This document shows positions 9,772 to 19,165 of a stretch of DNA of 64,000 bases, one piece after another; the first letter of the stretch is position 1; each line of letters opens with the position of its first letter. The DNA comes from Sporocytophaga myxococcoides DSM 11118. Its GTDB lineage: Bacteria > Bacteroidota > Bacteroidia > Cytophagales > Cytophagaceae. A program made the translations under genes and the position numbers. The stretch is taken from contig NZ_AUFX01000005.1 of NCBI RefSeq assembly GCF_000426725.1, positions 248,001 to 312,000 on the forward strand, given 5' to 3'. The notes beneath the pieces are model-generated. The model had not been told where the DNA came from. It did no database searches and saw only the letters and a list, made by a program, of their open reading frames with translations.

Positions 9772-10215
9772 ATGAATAATCTGGTTGAAATAGGCAAAAG
9801 GCTTAAAGAGTTTCTTGATTATAAAAAGATGAAGGTTAATGAGTTAGGTAGGATGAGCGATACATCAGGAACTCAGATTTATAATATAGTAAAAGGGAAA
9901 AAATACGGAGTAGATAAATTTATAAGCGTAGTAAATGCCCTTCCTGACTTAAATATTTACTGGTTGCTTTTTGGAGATGGTCATATGTTAAAAGAGACCG
10001 TTTTAAAATATAATAATGCAAATTCAGGAGAAGCAGAATTACTGATTAAGGAACTCGAAAATTTGAAAGTACTCATCAGTTATCAGGAAATGACACTTAA
10101 CGCTTATAAGCGATCTCTTGATATGGCTGCAAGTACCAATGATGATTTGAAAAAAATGGTTGAGTTCTACAGATCTCAGGCTGAGAACAAATCTTCAAAT
10201 ATTAAAAGTGCCTGA
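9772..10215 (+). CDS. Small helix-turn-helix (XRE/CI-repressor-like) regulator with coiled coil
   Basis: The N-terminal 70 residues (IGKRLKEFLDYKKMKVNELG, then SGTQIYNIVKGKKYGVDKF) form a lambda-repressor-type helix-turn-helix. The motif NIYWLLFGDGHML is common in Bacteroidota phage-type CI repressors. The remaining about 75 residues are charged and helical, probably a coiled coil for dimerisation. There is no LexA-type protease domain. The 235-base AT-rich leader contains TTTGATA (9709-9715) and its inverse TATCAAA (9754-9760), a possible self-operator. A small gene follows after 14 bases and may be co-transcribed. Confidence 0.72.
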   Translation: MNNLVEIGKRLKEFLDYKKMKVNELGRMSDTSGTQIYNIVKGKKYGVDKFISVVNALPDLNIYWLLFGDGHMLKETVLKYNNANSGEAELLIKELENLKVLISYQEMTLNAYKRSLDMAASTNDDLKKMVEFYRSQAENKSSNIKSA

Positions 10216-10229
10216 TTGAGCATACTGTT

Positions 10230-10439
10230 ATGACTTTTACCCTGAAAAAAATCAATGACCCTAATGTTTACCGTTCAATTGAAATCATTAGGGTTGATGA
10301 TAAATATTTTATTGAGATTGGGGAGTATGAAAATATTGAATCATTTGCAGATCTTACCTTATTGCTAGCTTCTCGCATCGATTTTTTGAAAGAACGGGTT
10401 GATTATCTTGAAAGCAAAATTAAAAAGTTTGATTGCTAA
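10230..10439 (+). CDS. Small hypothetical protein (69 aa)
   Basis: Not recognised. 69 residues: an N-terminal part rich in beta-type residues (YRSIEIIRVDDKYFIEIGEY) and a charged helical C-terminus (ASRIDFLKERVDYLESKIKK) likely to form a short coiled coil. It begins 14 bases after the HTH regulator stop and so probably shares its mRNA. Its stop codon overlaps the stop of the convergent downstream gene. The coding sequence has the same base composition as its neighbours. It could be a partner of the regulator, but nothing in the sequence proves it. Confidence 0.55.
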   Translation: MTFTLKKINDPNVYRSIEIIRVDDKYFIEIGEYENIESFADLTLLLASRIDFLKERVDYLESKIKKFDC

Positions 10440-10828
10440 TTGGGCCTGCGTGTCAAACTTTGAATCCATTCTATTGCTTCTTTTTCTTTTCTGAAAAGTT
10501 TTGCAGGTATAGGAGGCTTATGCAGATTTAAATATAAAGTTCCTGTAATTTCCTGAAAGAGGCTTTCAACTATAAAGGCTCCAGCCCATAGCTTTTCCAT
10601 ACACTCAGGACGTGCCAGATATTCCCTGCTGGCTTTATCTATGCTTTTTAGTTTGCGCATATCAAGAACCAGTGGAAAATTTTTTCCATAGCAAAGCTTC
10701 AATCTTTGCTCTACAATTTCTTTGGCAACTTCCAGTGGCAGATTTTCGGAGAGGTGACTTATAAAAATTATATCATTATCGATACGCATTTCTACATTTT
10801 CATTTACAAAGCTAGTTTTCATTCTCAT
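10436..10828 (-). CDS. DUF7793/STAS-like protein
   Basis: 130-residue soluble protein of a family common in Bacteroidota. It has alternating strands and helices (NDIIFISHLSENLPLEVAKEIV, LVLDMRKLKSIDKASREYLA) like STAS/SpoIIAA-type folds, and ends in FRKEKEAIEWIQSL. The segment LVLDMRKLKSIDKASREYL occupies the place of the STAS phosphorylation loop. Its function is unknown; STAS-like folds often bind partners or ligands in signalling. Its stop overlaps that of the convergent small gene by 3 bases. A start three codons later (second Met) is equally possible. Confidence 0.65.
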   Translation of the reverse strand: MRMKTSFVNENVEMRIDNDIIFISHLSENLPLEVAKEIVEQRLKLCYGKNFPLVLDMRKLKSIDKASREYLARPECMEKLWAGAFIVESLFQEITGTLYLNLHKPPIPAKLFRKEKEAIEWIQSLTRRPN

Positions 10829-11092
10829 AGATGTTTGATCTCCAAAAATAAATTATTCTATCGTTTTTTAAAAAAAGATTGTTGTTGGTTATGAGGTAAT
10901 TGACCTTTGAAGTAAAGCTTTTTTGAGAAAGAAAAAAATAATAAGGTTAAATCCCTGCACGGCGCTAAATTAAATTTTTGCAGAATTATTGGAGTTTATC
11001 TGGCAATGACAAAAGGCCAATTTTATGTTAAATCTTTTTTCTCTCACAAACTATTAAAATAAATAAGGGTTTAGTAGTTGGAAAGGAAGGTC

Positions 11093-14000
11093 ATGGCTGA
11101 GAAAAAATCCATCCCCGTTACAGATTTAACAGCAATTGTATTATTAAGGTTGGGCAAGACATTTTGCCTGTTGGGGACACTTATACCTATTTTAATACTA
11201 ATTGGTCGTGTTGTAGACTATAACCTTTTAGTGAGTCTGACACCGGGTAAATTTATTGTAATGAACCCGCTTTCTTCTATTTGTTTTATACTTACAGGCA
11301 TTGCCATTTGGTTGGTTTGGGATTCCAATGCTCCCCTGAAAAACAAAAGAATCTCTAAGACTATAGTATTAGTTGTCTCTTTAATAGGTCTTTTAAAATT
11401 ACTTTCTCTTTTCATCGGAGTAAATCTGGGTTTGGATGTACTTTTATTTAAAGATCAATTAAATTTTCATAAAGAAATCTACAATACCTCCTGGAATGAA
11501 ATGGCTCCCAATACAGCATTAAATATGATGCTGCTTGGTATTACGATATGGCGGATAGACTATGATGACAGTAAAGTAAAGTATTTTCAGTACATCAATT
11601 ACTTTATTACCCTTATGGCTTTACTCTCATTATATGGTTATATCTATGGTGTAAAGAATCTTTATGGAGTATTTCATAGGGTTCCTATGTCCTTTTATTC
11701 GGGTCTCTGTTTTCTGCTTTTTTCTATTTCTGTACTATTTATAAGGCCTATGAAAGGAACAATGGCCATCCTGGTGGGAGAAAATCCTGCTGAAGTGGTC
11801 TTGTTAAGATTTCTTGCATTCGTATTGCCATTGATTTTTGGTTGGTTAAAAATTCAAGGGGAAAAGCTAGAGCTAGTTGAAAAGGAATTAGGTACAGCAG
11901 TGTTGGCAGTACTCACCTATGTAATTTCAATGTTACTCATTGCCCGAAAATCCTCAGTGCAATATCGACTTAGAAAAGCCAGAAAAAAGATCGTGGATTT
12001 GATCGAGGAAGATAATAAAAGGTTGAAAAGAATTCTTGATAACTCACCCACCTATATCAGTATCTATGACCTGGAAACGGGTTATGTTGTTTATTCCAAT
12101 AATACCACAAGTATACTAGGTGACAGGGAAAAGTTTACTGCAGTACCTTTTGATGATTTAATGAAATCAATTGTACATCCGGAAGATCTTGAAAAAATGG
12201 TGGCAAGGGTGAAGGGGTATTCATCATTTAAGGAAGATGAGGCAAGTCAGATTGATTTTAGAATGATAGATAAGCATGGACAGGTACGTTGGTTCTACTC
12301 AAGAGCGATCCCTTTTAAAATTGATAATGGTAAAACAAAGCAGATAATTATTAATGCTATGGATTTTACCAATTTTAAAAAGGCAGAGCAGGAGTTGCAG
12401 GAGCAGAAGAAGTTTATCGGAAAAGTTGTTAGCGCTTCTCCTAACGTGATTTATATATTCGATATTAAAAACAGACAGAATAAATTTTTTAGTAAAAACT
12501 TTTTTGAATCGCTTGGCTATAGCAAAAGTAAGCTGAATCCGTTGGATATAAACTTTCTTATAACTTTGATATATCCTAAAGATCTGGTTCGCTTGCAAAA
12601 ACATTACCTCAATTTTGTGAATGCTCGTAGTTTTGAAGTAAGGGACATTGAATATAGAGTTAAAGACTCTAAAGGAAACTGGCGATGGGTTTATGCAAGA
12701 GAGACGGCCTTTGCCAGAGATGAAGACGGTTTAGTATCTCAGGTTGTCGGAGTATTGCAGGATATTACATCAAGAAAAAGTGCAGAAGAAGCTTTGAGGT
12801 ATAGGGAACTTCAGCTGGTAGAAGCACAGAAAATTGCTCATGTGGGAAGTTATGAATGGAATCTAATCAAAAATGAAATAGTCTATACGGAAGAAGCATA
12901 TAGAATATATGGTTTTCCTTCTGATAAGAAGGTTTTCACAATTGAAGATTTTAAAGCCTTACTATCAAATGAAGATTTGATTAAACATGATATTAATCTG
13001 TCGATAGCTCTGCAAGAAAGTGACAGCTATGAAGGTGAATTCAGGATTTATCTTCCTGATAAGACTCAGAAAACTATTCAGAATAAAGGAAGAATAGAGC
13101 GGGATAGCCATGATAAGCCTTTTAGGATTTTTGGAACTATCATGGATATAACAACACATAAACGTGATCAGGAAAAACTTAGACAAAAGAATGAAGAGTT
13201 ATTTCATGCATACGTCCAGTTACAATCTACTCAAAGGGAATTGAGTATTGCGAATCAGGAGCTTAAAACAAAAGTGGTTGAACAGGGAGCAGAGCTTTCC
13301 GGAAGTGAAGAACGTTATCGCTCCTTTATCAGTAATAGTTCGGAAGGAATATATAGATATGAGTTTCGAGATATAGATCACGTTGATACATTTCTGCCGG
13401 CAGATGTGCAGGCTAAACTTATTCTAAAGCATGCTTATATTGCTGAGGCCAATGATATGATGGCCTGGATGCATGGATTCGATTCAGCTGAAGAACTGAT
13501 TGGAGTTGGACTTACTAAGTTTATTATACTTCCAGAAAGTGAAAAGATTGAAATGATAAAGAATTTTATTTTATCTAGTTACAGACTTTCAGATGTCCAG
13601 ACTCCTGAGGTAGATAAAAATGGAAAGCTCAATTATTATCTCAGTAACATAAGTGGAGTTGTTAAGCAGGGAAAGCTTCTGAGAGGTTGGGGGACACAGA
13701 ATAATGTTACTCAAAAGGTTTTAACAATGGAGGCCTTAAAAATAAGCGAAGAGAAATATAGATTCCTTGCTGAAAATGTTCCTGAAATATTCTGGACTGC
13801 TGACCCCGATGGTACTGTGGATTATCATAATAAAAGATGGTATGAATATACCAAAAGCAGGAAGTCTGGTTCTTTAAACATGGAATGGAAATCTATGGTC
13901 CATCCGGATGATTATTCTCAAGTAGAAAAGCTTTGGAATGAAAGTATGCAGACGGGTAAAGAGTTCAATGCTCAATATCGATTGAAAGGCGCTGGGCAAG

Positions 14001-14833
14001 ATTATAGATGGAACTTAGGTAAGGCTTCCCCTCTCAGAGATAATGAAGGAAAAATTGTAAAATGGATTGGAACTTCTGTCGATATTCATGAAGGAAAGAT
14101 ACTTGCACAGACGCTTTCAGAAAAAAATGAAGAGCTTACCAGGATAAATAATGATCTGGATAATTTTATTTATACAGCTTCTCATGACCTCAAAGTGCCT
14201 ATCACAAATATTGAAGGGTTGCTCTATATGCTTCTCGAGGAAATGAGTGAAGTTTGTCGTTCTGATAAGGATGTAAATGAAATTCTTCTTCGAATGAACA
14301 TATCTGTAAATAAATTCAAAAAAGTGATTACAGATTTGACTGAGATCACCAGGGCTCAAAAGAGCAATGAAGATGAAGTGGTTGAAATTAACTTTTCTGA
14401 AATCCTGGATGAAGTTCTTTCGCTTATAAGAGACCTGACAGATACAACAAGCACATCTATTCTCACTGACTTTTCAGAATGTTCAACTATTTATTTCTCT
14501 GAAAGAAATCTTAAAAGTATTCTATATAATCTTATTTGCAATGCAATAAAATTTGCTTCGCCTGAAAGGACTCCTGAAGTTAAAATTACAACAAGTTGTG
14601 TTCATGATATGATATTGTTAAGAGTAGAAGACAATGGTGTAGGCTTTGATATTTCACAAATAGATAAAGCATTTTCAATGTTTAAAAAGCTTCATTCTCA
14701 TAAAGAGGGCTCAGGTATTGGTCTTTATATAGTTAAAAGAATTGTTACCAATGCAGGTGGTAAAATTGAAGTTGAAAGCGAAAGGGGAAAAGGATCTGTA
14801 TTTAAGGTATACTTTAAGAAAAATGCTGAATAA
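11093..14833 (+). CDS. Large multi-PAS sensor histidine kinase
   Basis: About 1246 residues. Residues 1-280 hold several membrane helices in a cytoplasm-facing sensory module. Five PAS-type domains follow at roughly 305-430, 435-560, 570-685, 740-880 and 890-1010, several ending in the PAC signature (…VVGVLQDIT, …IFGTIMDIT, …WIGTSVDI). The HisKA box is FIYTASHDLKVPITNIEGLL with phospho-acceptor His1031. The ATPase domain has N-box NLICNAIKFA, G1 VEDNGVGFD and G2 GSGIGLYIVKR. No receiver domain is fused and no response regulator adjoins, so it is an orphan kinase. ATG 11093 is preferred to TTG 11078 because GGAAAGGAAGG precedes it. Its kinase end is closely similar to that of the protein at 44360-46717. 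Confidence 0.9.
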   Translation: MAEKKSIPVTDLTAIVLLRLGKTFCLLGTLIPILILIGRVVDYNLLVSLTPGKFIVMNPLSSICFILTGIAIWLVWDSNAPLKNKRISKTIVLVVSLIGLLKLLSLFIGVNLGLDVLLFKDQLNFHKEIYNTSWNEMAPNTALNMMLLGITIWRIDYDDSKVKYFQYINYFITLMALLSLYGYIYGVKNLYGVFHRVPMSFYSGLCFLLFSISVLFIRPMKGTMAILVGENPAEVVLLRFLAFVLPLIFGWLKIQGEKLELVEKELGTAVLAVLTYVISMLLIARKSSVQYRLRKARKKIVDLIEEDNKRLKRILDNSPTYISIYDLETGYVVYSNNTTSILGDREKFTAVPFDDLMKSIVHPEDLEKMVARVKGYSSFKEDEASQIDFRMIDKHGQVRWFYSRAIPFKIDNGKTKQIIINAMDFTNFKKAEQELQEQKKFIGKVVSASPNVIYIFDIKNRQNKFFSKNFFESLGYSKSKLNPLDINFLITLIYPKDLVRLQKHYLNFVNARSFEVRDIEYRVKDSKGNWRWVYARETAFARDEDGLVSQVVGVLQDITSRKSAEEALRYRELQLVEAQKIAHVGSYEWNLIKNEIVYTEEAYRIYGFPSDKKVFTIEDFKALLSNEDLIKHDINLSIALQESDSYEGEFRIYLPDKTQKTIQNKGRIERDSHDKPFRIFGTIMDITTHKRDQEKLRQKNEELFHAYVQLQSTQRELSIANQELKTKVVEQGAELSGSEERYRSFISNSSEGIYRYEFRDIDHVDTFLPADVQAKLILKHAYIAEANDMMAWMHGFDSAEELIGVGLTKFIILPESEKIEMIKNFILSSYRLSDVQTPEVDKNGKLNYYLSNISGVVKQGKLLRGWGTQNNVTQKVLTMEALKISEEKYRFLAENVPEIFWTADPDGTVDYHNKRWYEYTKSRKSGSLNMEWKSMVHPDDYSQVEKLWNESMQTGKEFNAQYRLKGAGQDYRWNLGKASPLRDNEGKIVKWIGTSVDIHEGKILAQTLSEKNEELTRINNDLDNFIYTASHDLKVPITNIEGLLYMLLEEMSEVCRSDKDVNEILLRMNISVNKFKKVITDLTEITRAQKSNEDEVVEINFSEILDEVLSLIRDLTDTTSTSILTDFSECSTIYFSERNLKSILYNLICNAIKFASPERTPEVKITTSCVHDMILLRVEDNGVGFDISQIDKAFSMFKKLHSHKEGSGIGLYIVKRIVTNAGGKIEVESERGKGSVFKVYFKKNAE

Positions 14834-14867
14834 TTTTTGGGTCTGATTATTTATTGTTAATAATTTT

Positions 14868-16091
14868 TTATCTGAGTCCAACTGCCAATTTTCTTATATC
14901 CTTAGTTTCTGGCATGTAATAAACCACAAATATAAGTGTGAAAAGAGAGGCAACTGAGAGAACAACAAAGCAATTGTTGTAACCGAATAGATTGGAAATT
15001 TGACCGGTTATATAAGCACTGAGGCCAGTTCCTATGCCAATGCAGGCAGTTACTACACCCTGGATAAAGTTAAACCTTCCGGTTCCTTCTGTAAGATCAG
15101 CTATAATAATGATGACCATTACACCAAAAATCCCTCCAGCGATACCATCAAATAATTGTGTTATTGTCAAATAAACAGGATCTGCAGTTAAAGTCACTAA
15201 TAATGCCCTTAATGGTAGTATTAAAAATGAAACCATAAAAATGCTTTTCCTTTTTCTGTTTGCAGAAAGCTTTCCGGAAAGCCTGGCCATTATAATCATT
15301 ACCAATTGTGCGATAATAATACAGCAGGACATAAAGATATAAGCACTTTCTTTTTCCGTCGTAGCAATTTTCTGCCCTACCAAAGTCATCATAGAACCAT
15401 TGCAGAATCCGAAAAGGGTAACTGTGACCAGGAGTATTATAATATTTTTTTCTCTTACAATTTCTGTATATCCGATTGGTTTGTGTTGGATATTACTTTC
15501 ATCTTTGGCACCTCTTGCAAGAGAATGATCTATGTCACTTTTTTTAATCATCAATACAGAAATACTGCTGGCTATAGCCATTAAGGTAACCAGATAGAAT
15601 ATTCCTTCCAGAAACATATAATAACCTATAATACCCGCAAGTAAAGCGTTAAGCACATTCCCAATGTGATTAAAAGATTCATTCCTCCCTATACGTTTGG
15701 CCAGTCGTTCATAACCTACCATGCCAAGGGTTATGGCTGCTACGGTTGGGGTATAGACAGAAGTGGCCAGCCCTATAATACATTGTGATATGCAAATAAT
15801 CATAAAGCTTGGTGAAATCACATCAATCAGACAGGCAATTCCGATCATAAGGGAAGAGAAAACAATAAGTTTTCTTTTATGATGAGTTTTATCTATCCAG
15901 GCACCGGAAGGAGTTTGTACTAATATTCTTATGAATCCCGGTAAACCCATGATCAGTCCTATGTCTGCTGCATTCCAGTTTTTTTCAGTCAACAGGTAAA
16001 TGGCAAGGTATGGTCCTAAACCGTCACGCACATTGGCTAAAAAAAAGCTTAGGCAATCCAGTCCTCTCAAACTCCTCAATGTAGCTCCCAT
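14868..16091 (-). CDS. MFS transporter
   Basis: 407 residues with about 12 hydrophobic helices, the length of a standard major facilitator. The loop 2-3 motif region appears as GAWIDKTHHKRKLIVF, a variant of the G-x-(L/A)-D-R-x-G-R/K-R motif A. A hydrophilic central loop near residues 190-210 separates two six-helix halves. The substrate is unknown; the gene stands alone. It converges on the large histidine kinase with 34 bases between stops. The minus-strand promoter region contains TATCTTTT, close to the Bacteroidota -7 box, but no clear -33 box. Confidence 0.85.
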   Translation of the reverse strand: MGATLRSLRGLDCLSFFLANVRDGLGPYLAIYLLTEKNWNAADIGLIMGLPGFIRILVQTPSGAWIDKTHHKRKLIVFSSLMIGIACLIDVISPSFMIICISQCIIGLATSVYTPTVAAITLGMVGYERLAKRIGRNESFNHIGNVLNALLAGIIGYYMFLEGIFYLVTLMAIASSISVLMIKKSDIDHSLARGAKDESNIQHKPIGYTEIVREKNIIILLVTVTLFGFCNGSMMTLVGQKIATTEKESAYIFMSCCIIIAQLVMIIMARLSGKLSANRKRKSIFMVSFLILPLRALLVTLTADPVYLTITQLFDGIAGGIFGVMVIIIIADLTEGTGRFNFIQGVVTACIGIGTGLSAYITGQISNLFGYNNCFVVLSVASLFTLIFVVYYMPETKDIRKLAVGLR

Positions 16092-16267
16092 ATAAAAATG
16101 ACCAATTCTGATAGATATATTAAAAAGATAACTTAAGTTTAAAAGATTGGTTTATCTATTTAGATTGAATTTTATTTTATGGAAGGAGTACGGAGGAATT
16201 TTTTCCATAGTAAATCAATTACGTGGTTTTGAATATGATTTTTAATAGTAAAAAATTATTTATTTAA

Positions 16268-17101
16268 ATGAGGGTTATACTTTGTCCTGTAGATTTTTCG
16301 GAAAACTCGCTTAAAGCTTTGGAGTATGCAGCTGCCATAGCATCTCAAACTCAAACAAAGCTTTTTGTTTTAAATAAATTTACCCTGACTGGAGGGGAGA
16401 AAATTGAGCCGAGTGATAATGTATTTGACAAATCAAAAGAAGAAGCAGAAGATAAACTTAATGAATTAAGGAATATTATCCTGGCTGAATACAAAGACGT
16501 GCAGGTGGATGTGTCTGTAGCTTATGGTATTGAGCCTTCTCAGGTAATATTGGATTTTGCTGAGGATATTAAAGCTGATCTCATTGTGATGGGAACTAAA
16601 GGGGCGGGAGGTTTTAAAGAGATTTTTTTTGGAACCACTACCACATCTGTAACCAGCAAAGCATCAGTCCCTGTACTTGCATTCCCTGTTGCAGCAAAAC
16701 CTTATTTGCCTAAATCAATTGTATATGCCACTGACCTTAAAAAGGAAGACAGAGCTGTACTACATCCTTTATGGAATTTTACAATAAGTCTTGACGCTCA
16801 GCTTACATTTTTGTATGTTGCAAAGGACGAAGAAAAAGGTATAGATGTTATCAGAAATGAATTGGAAAGCAGTGAAGGATTTAACAGAATTAAAACAACG
16901 TTGAAGGTACAATTTGCAGAAGTGAAATCCAATGATGTTTTCGGAGCAATTCAGGATTATGCTAATGAAACAAATGCAGGCCTTATTGTGCTGGGAAACC
17001 ATCAGAAAAATTATCTCGAGAAATTGAGAAAAGGGGATCTGACTCGTTTGATGACTATGTATACTGAAGTTCCTTTATTGATACTTCATAAGAGCAAATA
17101 A
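16268..17101 (+). CDS. Universal stress protein with two tandem UspA domains
   Basis: 277 residues: first UspA domain about 1-145, second about 150-277. The first begins MRVILCPVDFSENSLKALEY, the classic USP start, and keeps an ATP-loop-like stretch (VMGTKGAGGFKEIFFG). The second (SIVYATDLKKEDRAVLHPLW) has a degenerate loop, LGNHQKNYLEKL, so probably only the first binds nucleotide. Tandem USPs are cytoplasmic stress proteins, often induced in growth arrest. A DinB-like gene starts 1 base after the stop, so the two are co-translated. The leader carries inverted TATGGAA/TTCCATA (16178-16209). Confidence 0.88.
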   Translation: MRVILCPVDFSENSLKALEYAAAIASQTQTKLFVLNKFTLTGGEKIEPSDNVFDKSKEEAEDKLNELRNIILAEYKDVQVDVSVAYGIEPSQVILDFAEDIKADLIVMGTKGAGGFKEIFFGTTTTSVTSKASVPVLAFPVAAKPYLPKSIVYATDLKKEDRAVLHPLWNFTISLDAQLTFLYVAKDEEKGIDVIRNELESSEGFNRIKTTLKVQFAEVKSNDVFGAIQDYANETNAGLIVLGNHQKNYLEKLRKGDLTRLMTMYTEVPLLILHKSK

Positions 17102-17102
17102 A

Positions 17103-17615
17103 ATGAAAAATGCAGCTGAGTTGATTGAAGAATTGAATAATTCTACAAATATGCTTACTAATCAAATTAGTCTGTTTAAGGATAATGAATTCAACGTTAA
17201 GCCCGAGCCTAATCAATGGTCTGCCGGTGATGTAGCAGAGCATATTTATATTCTGGAATCTTTCATTAACAAGGTGCTTAAGGGAACATGCATTCCTGCA
17301 GAAAGAAACCCGGAAGAAAAGGTTTTGGTTGTTAAAAACATATTTTCAAATTTTGATAAAAAATTCAATGCTCCCGATCCTATCGCTCCTTCAGTAAACT
17401 TGAAATCAATAGATCGTTTGTTAGATGATATTAGAGCCTCAAGGTTGATTACACAGCAAATCGTTTCAGCCAACGACCTTAGCCTTATTTGTAAAGATTT
17501 TGTGCATAAAGGTTTTGGGGAAATGACTCGTACTGAATGGGTTCACTTTTGTATTTTTCACACTGACAGGCATCTTCACCAAATGCAAAAGATAAAAGAA
17601 AAAATATTAGGATAG
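17103..17615 (+). CDS. DinB-like (four-helix metal-dependent) family protein
   Basis: 170 residues of the DinB/YfiT superfamily. The opening amphipathic helix is followed by NQWSAGDVAEHIYILESF, the family signature with the first metal-ligand histidine. A pair of histidines near the C-terminus (FCIFHTDRHLHQMQKI) provides the other ligands. The fold is a four-helix bundle binding one divalent metal; several members are thiol transferases, but the activity of this one is unknown. The gene abuts the tandem USP gene (1-base gap), suggesting a joint stress role. No terminator with a clear stem is visible after it. Confidence 0.78.
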   Translation: MKNAAELIEELNNSTNMLTNQISLFKDNEFNVKPEPNQWSAGDVAEHIYILESFINKVLKGTCIPAERNPEEKVLVVKNIFSNFDKKFNAPDPIAPSVNLKSIDRLLDDIRASRLITQQIVSANDLSLICKDFVHKGFGEMTRTEWVHFCIFHTDRHLHQMQKIKEKILG

Positions 17616-17780
17616 TTTTTAAAAAAAAACCAAGTGATATAAGTTTTTTGAAAATTGGGTAGTTATTAGAATGTTACCATTTGTACAATTTTTGAAGAAT
17701 TATTAAAGTGACTTTAATTTTTTGTTTTTAGTCGATTTATTATAATCTTTCAAGCTTCATTTGGTATTTAACATATAGAA

Positions 17781-19067
17781 ATGGTAGTAGAAATTATCAT
17801 CATTCTCCTCTTGATTATAGTGAATGGTATATTTTCAATGTCTGAAATTGCCCTGGTTTCTTCCAAGAAATATAAACTAGAATCTGCATCCGAAAAAGGT
17901 AATAAGGGAGCTAAAGTTGCCCTTGATCTTTCTGAAAATCCCGGGAAATTTCTTTCAACTGTTCAGGTTGGAATTACACTGATTGGAATCTTAACAGGGG
18001 TTTTTGGAGGTGCTTCAATTTCACGGAGGCTCAATGACTATTTTGAGGCATCCGGAATATTCGGAAACTATTCTGAAACTGCTTCAGGACTTATCGTGGT
18101 ATTCGGAATCACTTACGTAACACTTATTCTGGGAGAACTGCTACCCAAAAGGATAGGTATGAACAGTCCTGAAAAAATTGCTTCAGCTATTGCAATTCCG
18201 ATGACAATCCTTGCAAAGCTTGTAAAGCCCTTGATTTGGCTACTTTCCGCATCAACTGATCTGTTTATTAAAATTCTGCAACTCAAACCCCAGGAAGATC
18301 ATTTTGTGACCGAAGAAGAGATTAAAGCTATGCTGGAAGAGGCTTCTGATATAGGGGAGGTCGAAAAGGAAGAAAGAGAAATGGTGGAAAGAGTATTTTT
18401 TCTTGGAGATACTGATGTGGGATCACTTATGAGCAGCCGAGCTGATGTGGTTTCACTTGATATAAATGAAGATCTTGAGGTTAATAAAAAAATCATGGCC
18501 GAATCCATTCATACGCATTTCCCTGTTTATGAAAATGAATATGACAACATCATTGGTATTCTAAGTCTGAAAACCTTCAGTTCTTCCTTGTTGAGAAAGG
18601 AGGAAATAGACCTTCGGTCAATGCTTATTGATGCATTATTTGTGCCCGTTCAGATGACTGCTTTTAAATTATTGGAAAATATGAAAGCCAGGAATACTCA
18701 TTTTGCTGTGGCTGTAGATGAGTATGGTTCTGTAAAGGGAGTAATCACAACCAATGACCTGGTAAATGTGGTAATAGGAGACATATACCGAAAAGAGGAG
18801 GCCGAAATCATAAAAAGGCAGGATGAATCTTATCTTGTAGATGGGTTAATCTCATTGGATGAATTTTTCAGATATTTTGAAGTTGAGAAAACTGAAGAGA
18901 TAGAAAAGGAAGGGTTTTATACTTTAGGAGGTTTAATACTTTATATTTTTAAAAGAATCCCTTCGTCCGGTGAAATAATTGATTGGAAAAACCTACATTT
19001 TGAAGTGCTGGATATGGATGGACAAAGAGTAGATAAAGTCCTTGTGAGGCCAATAGATTCTCATTAG
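17781..19067 (+). CDS. CNNM/CorC-type membrane protein with CBS domains (hemolysin family)
   Basis: 428 residues in the order DUF21/CNNM membrane domain (about 1-190, with NGIFSMSEIALVSSKKYKLE and LILGELLPKRIGMNSPEKIA), a CBS pair (about 205-335, AVDEYGSVKGVITTNDLV) and the small C-terminal CorC/HlyC domain (about 345-425). This layout is typical of prokaryotic Mg2+ or Co2+ transporters and efflux proteins often annotated as hemolysins. The CBS pair usually senses Mg-ATP. It is single-gene, preceded by an AT-rich 165-base region. The name hemolysin should not be taken as evidence of toxicity. Confidence 0.88.
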   Translation: MVVEIIIILLLIIVNGIFSMSEIALVSSKKYKLESASEKGNKGAKVALDLSENPGKFLSTVQVGITLIGILTGVFGGASISRRLNDYFEASGIFGNYSETASGLIVVFGITYVTLILGELLPKRIGMNSPEKIASAIAIPMTILAKLVKPLIWLLSASTDLFIKILQLKPQEDHFVTEEEIKAMLEEASDIGEVEKEEREMVERVFFLGDTDVGSLMSSRADVVSLDINEDLEVNKKIMAESIHTHFPVYENEYDNIIGILSLKTFSSSLLRKEEIDLRSMLIDALFVPVQMTAFKLLENMKARNTHFAVAVDEYGSVKGVITTNDLVNVVIGDIYRKEEAEIIKRQDESYLVDGLISLDEFFRYFEVEKTEEIEKEGFYTLGGLILYIFKRIPSSGEIIDWKNLHFEVLDMDGQRVDKVLVRPIDSH

Positions 19068-19107
19068 TCTAATTTAGTTATAGATACAGTGTAAGTTAAT
19101 TGAGAAA

Positions 19108-19144
19108 TTTGTTTAGTTAATTTCTTCTCGGACTTTTAATTTTG
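19108..19144 (+). promoter_or_regulatory. Candidate promoter of the DUF3078 gene
   Basis: TTTG (19108-19111) and TAATTTTG (19137-19144) match the Bacteroidota -33/-7 consensus TTTG and TAnnTTTG; the 25-base spacing is slightly long. The -7 box overlaps the in-frame TTG at 19142, which argues against that codon as a start. Confidence 0.45.
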
Positions 19145-19165
19145 GATTTTACATCCTATTTAATC

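Noticed and set aside
9772-10439. Prophage or toxin-antitoxin module around the CI-like regulator
   Set aside because: No integrase, structural phage gene or toxin-like partner is nearby and composition does not change; the 69-aa neighbour is not toxin-like.
17781-19067. Hemolysin or toxin function for the CBS-domain protein
   Set aside because: The hemolysin label is historical; the domain order is that of ion transport proteins of the CNNM/CorC type.
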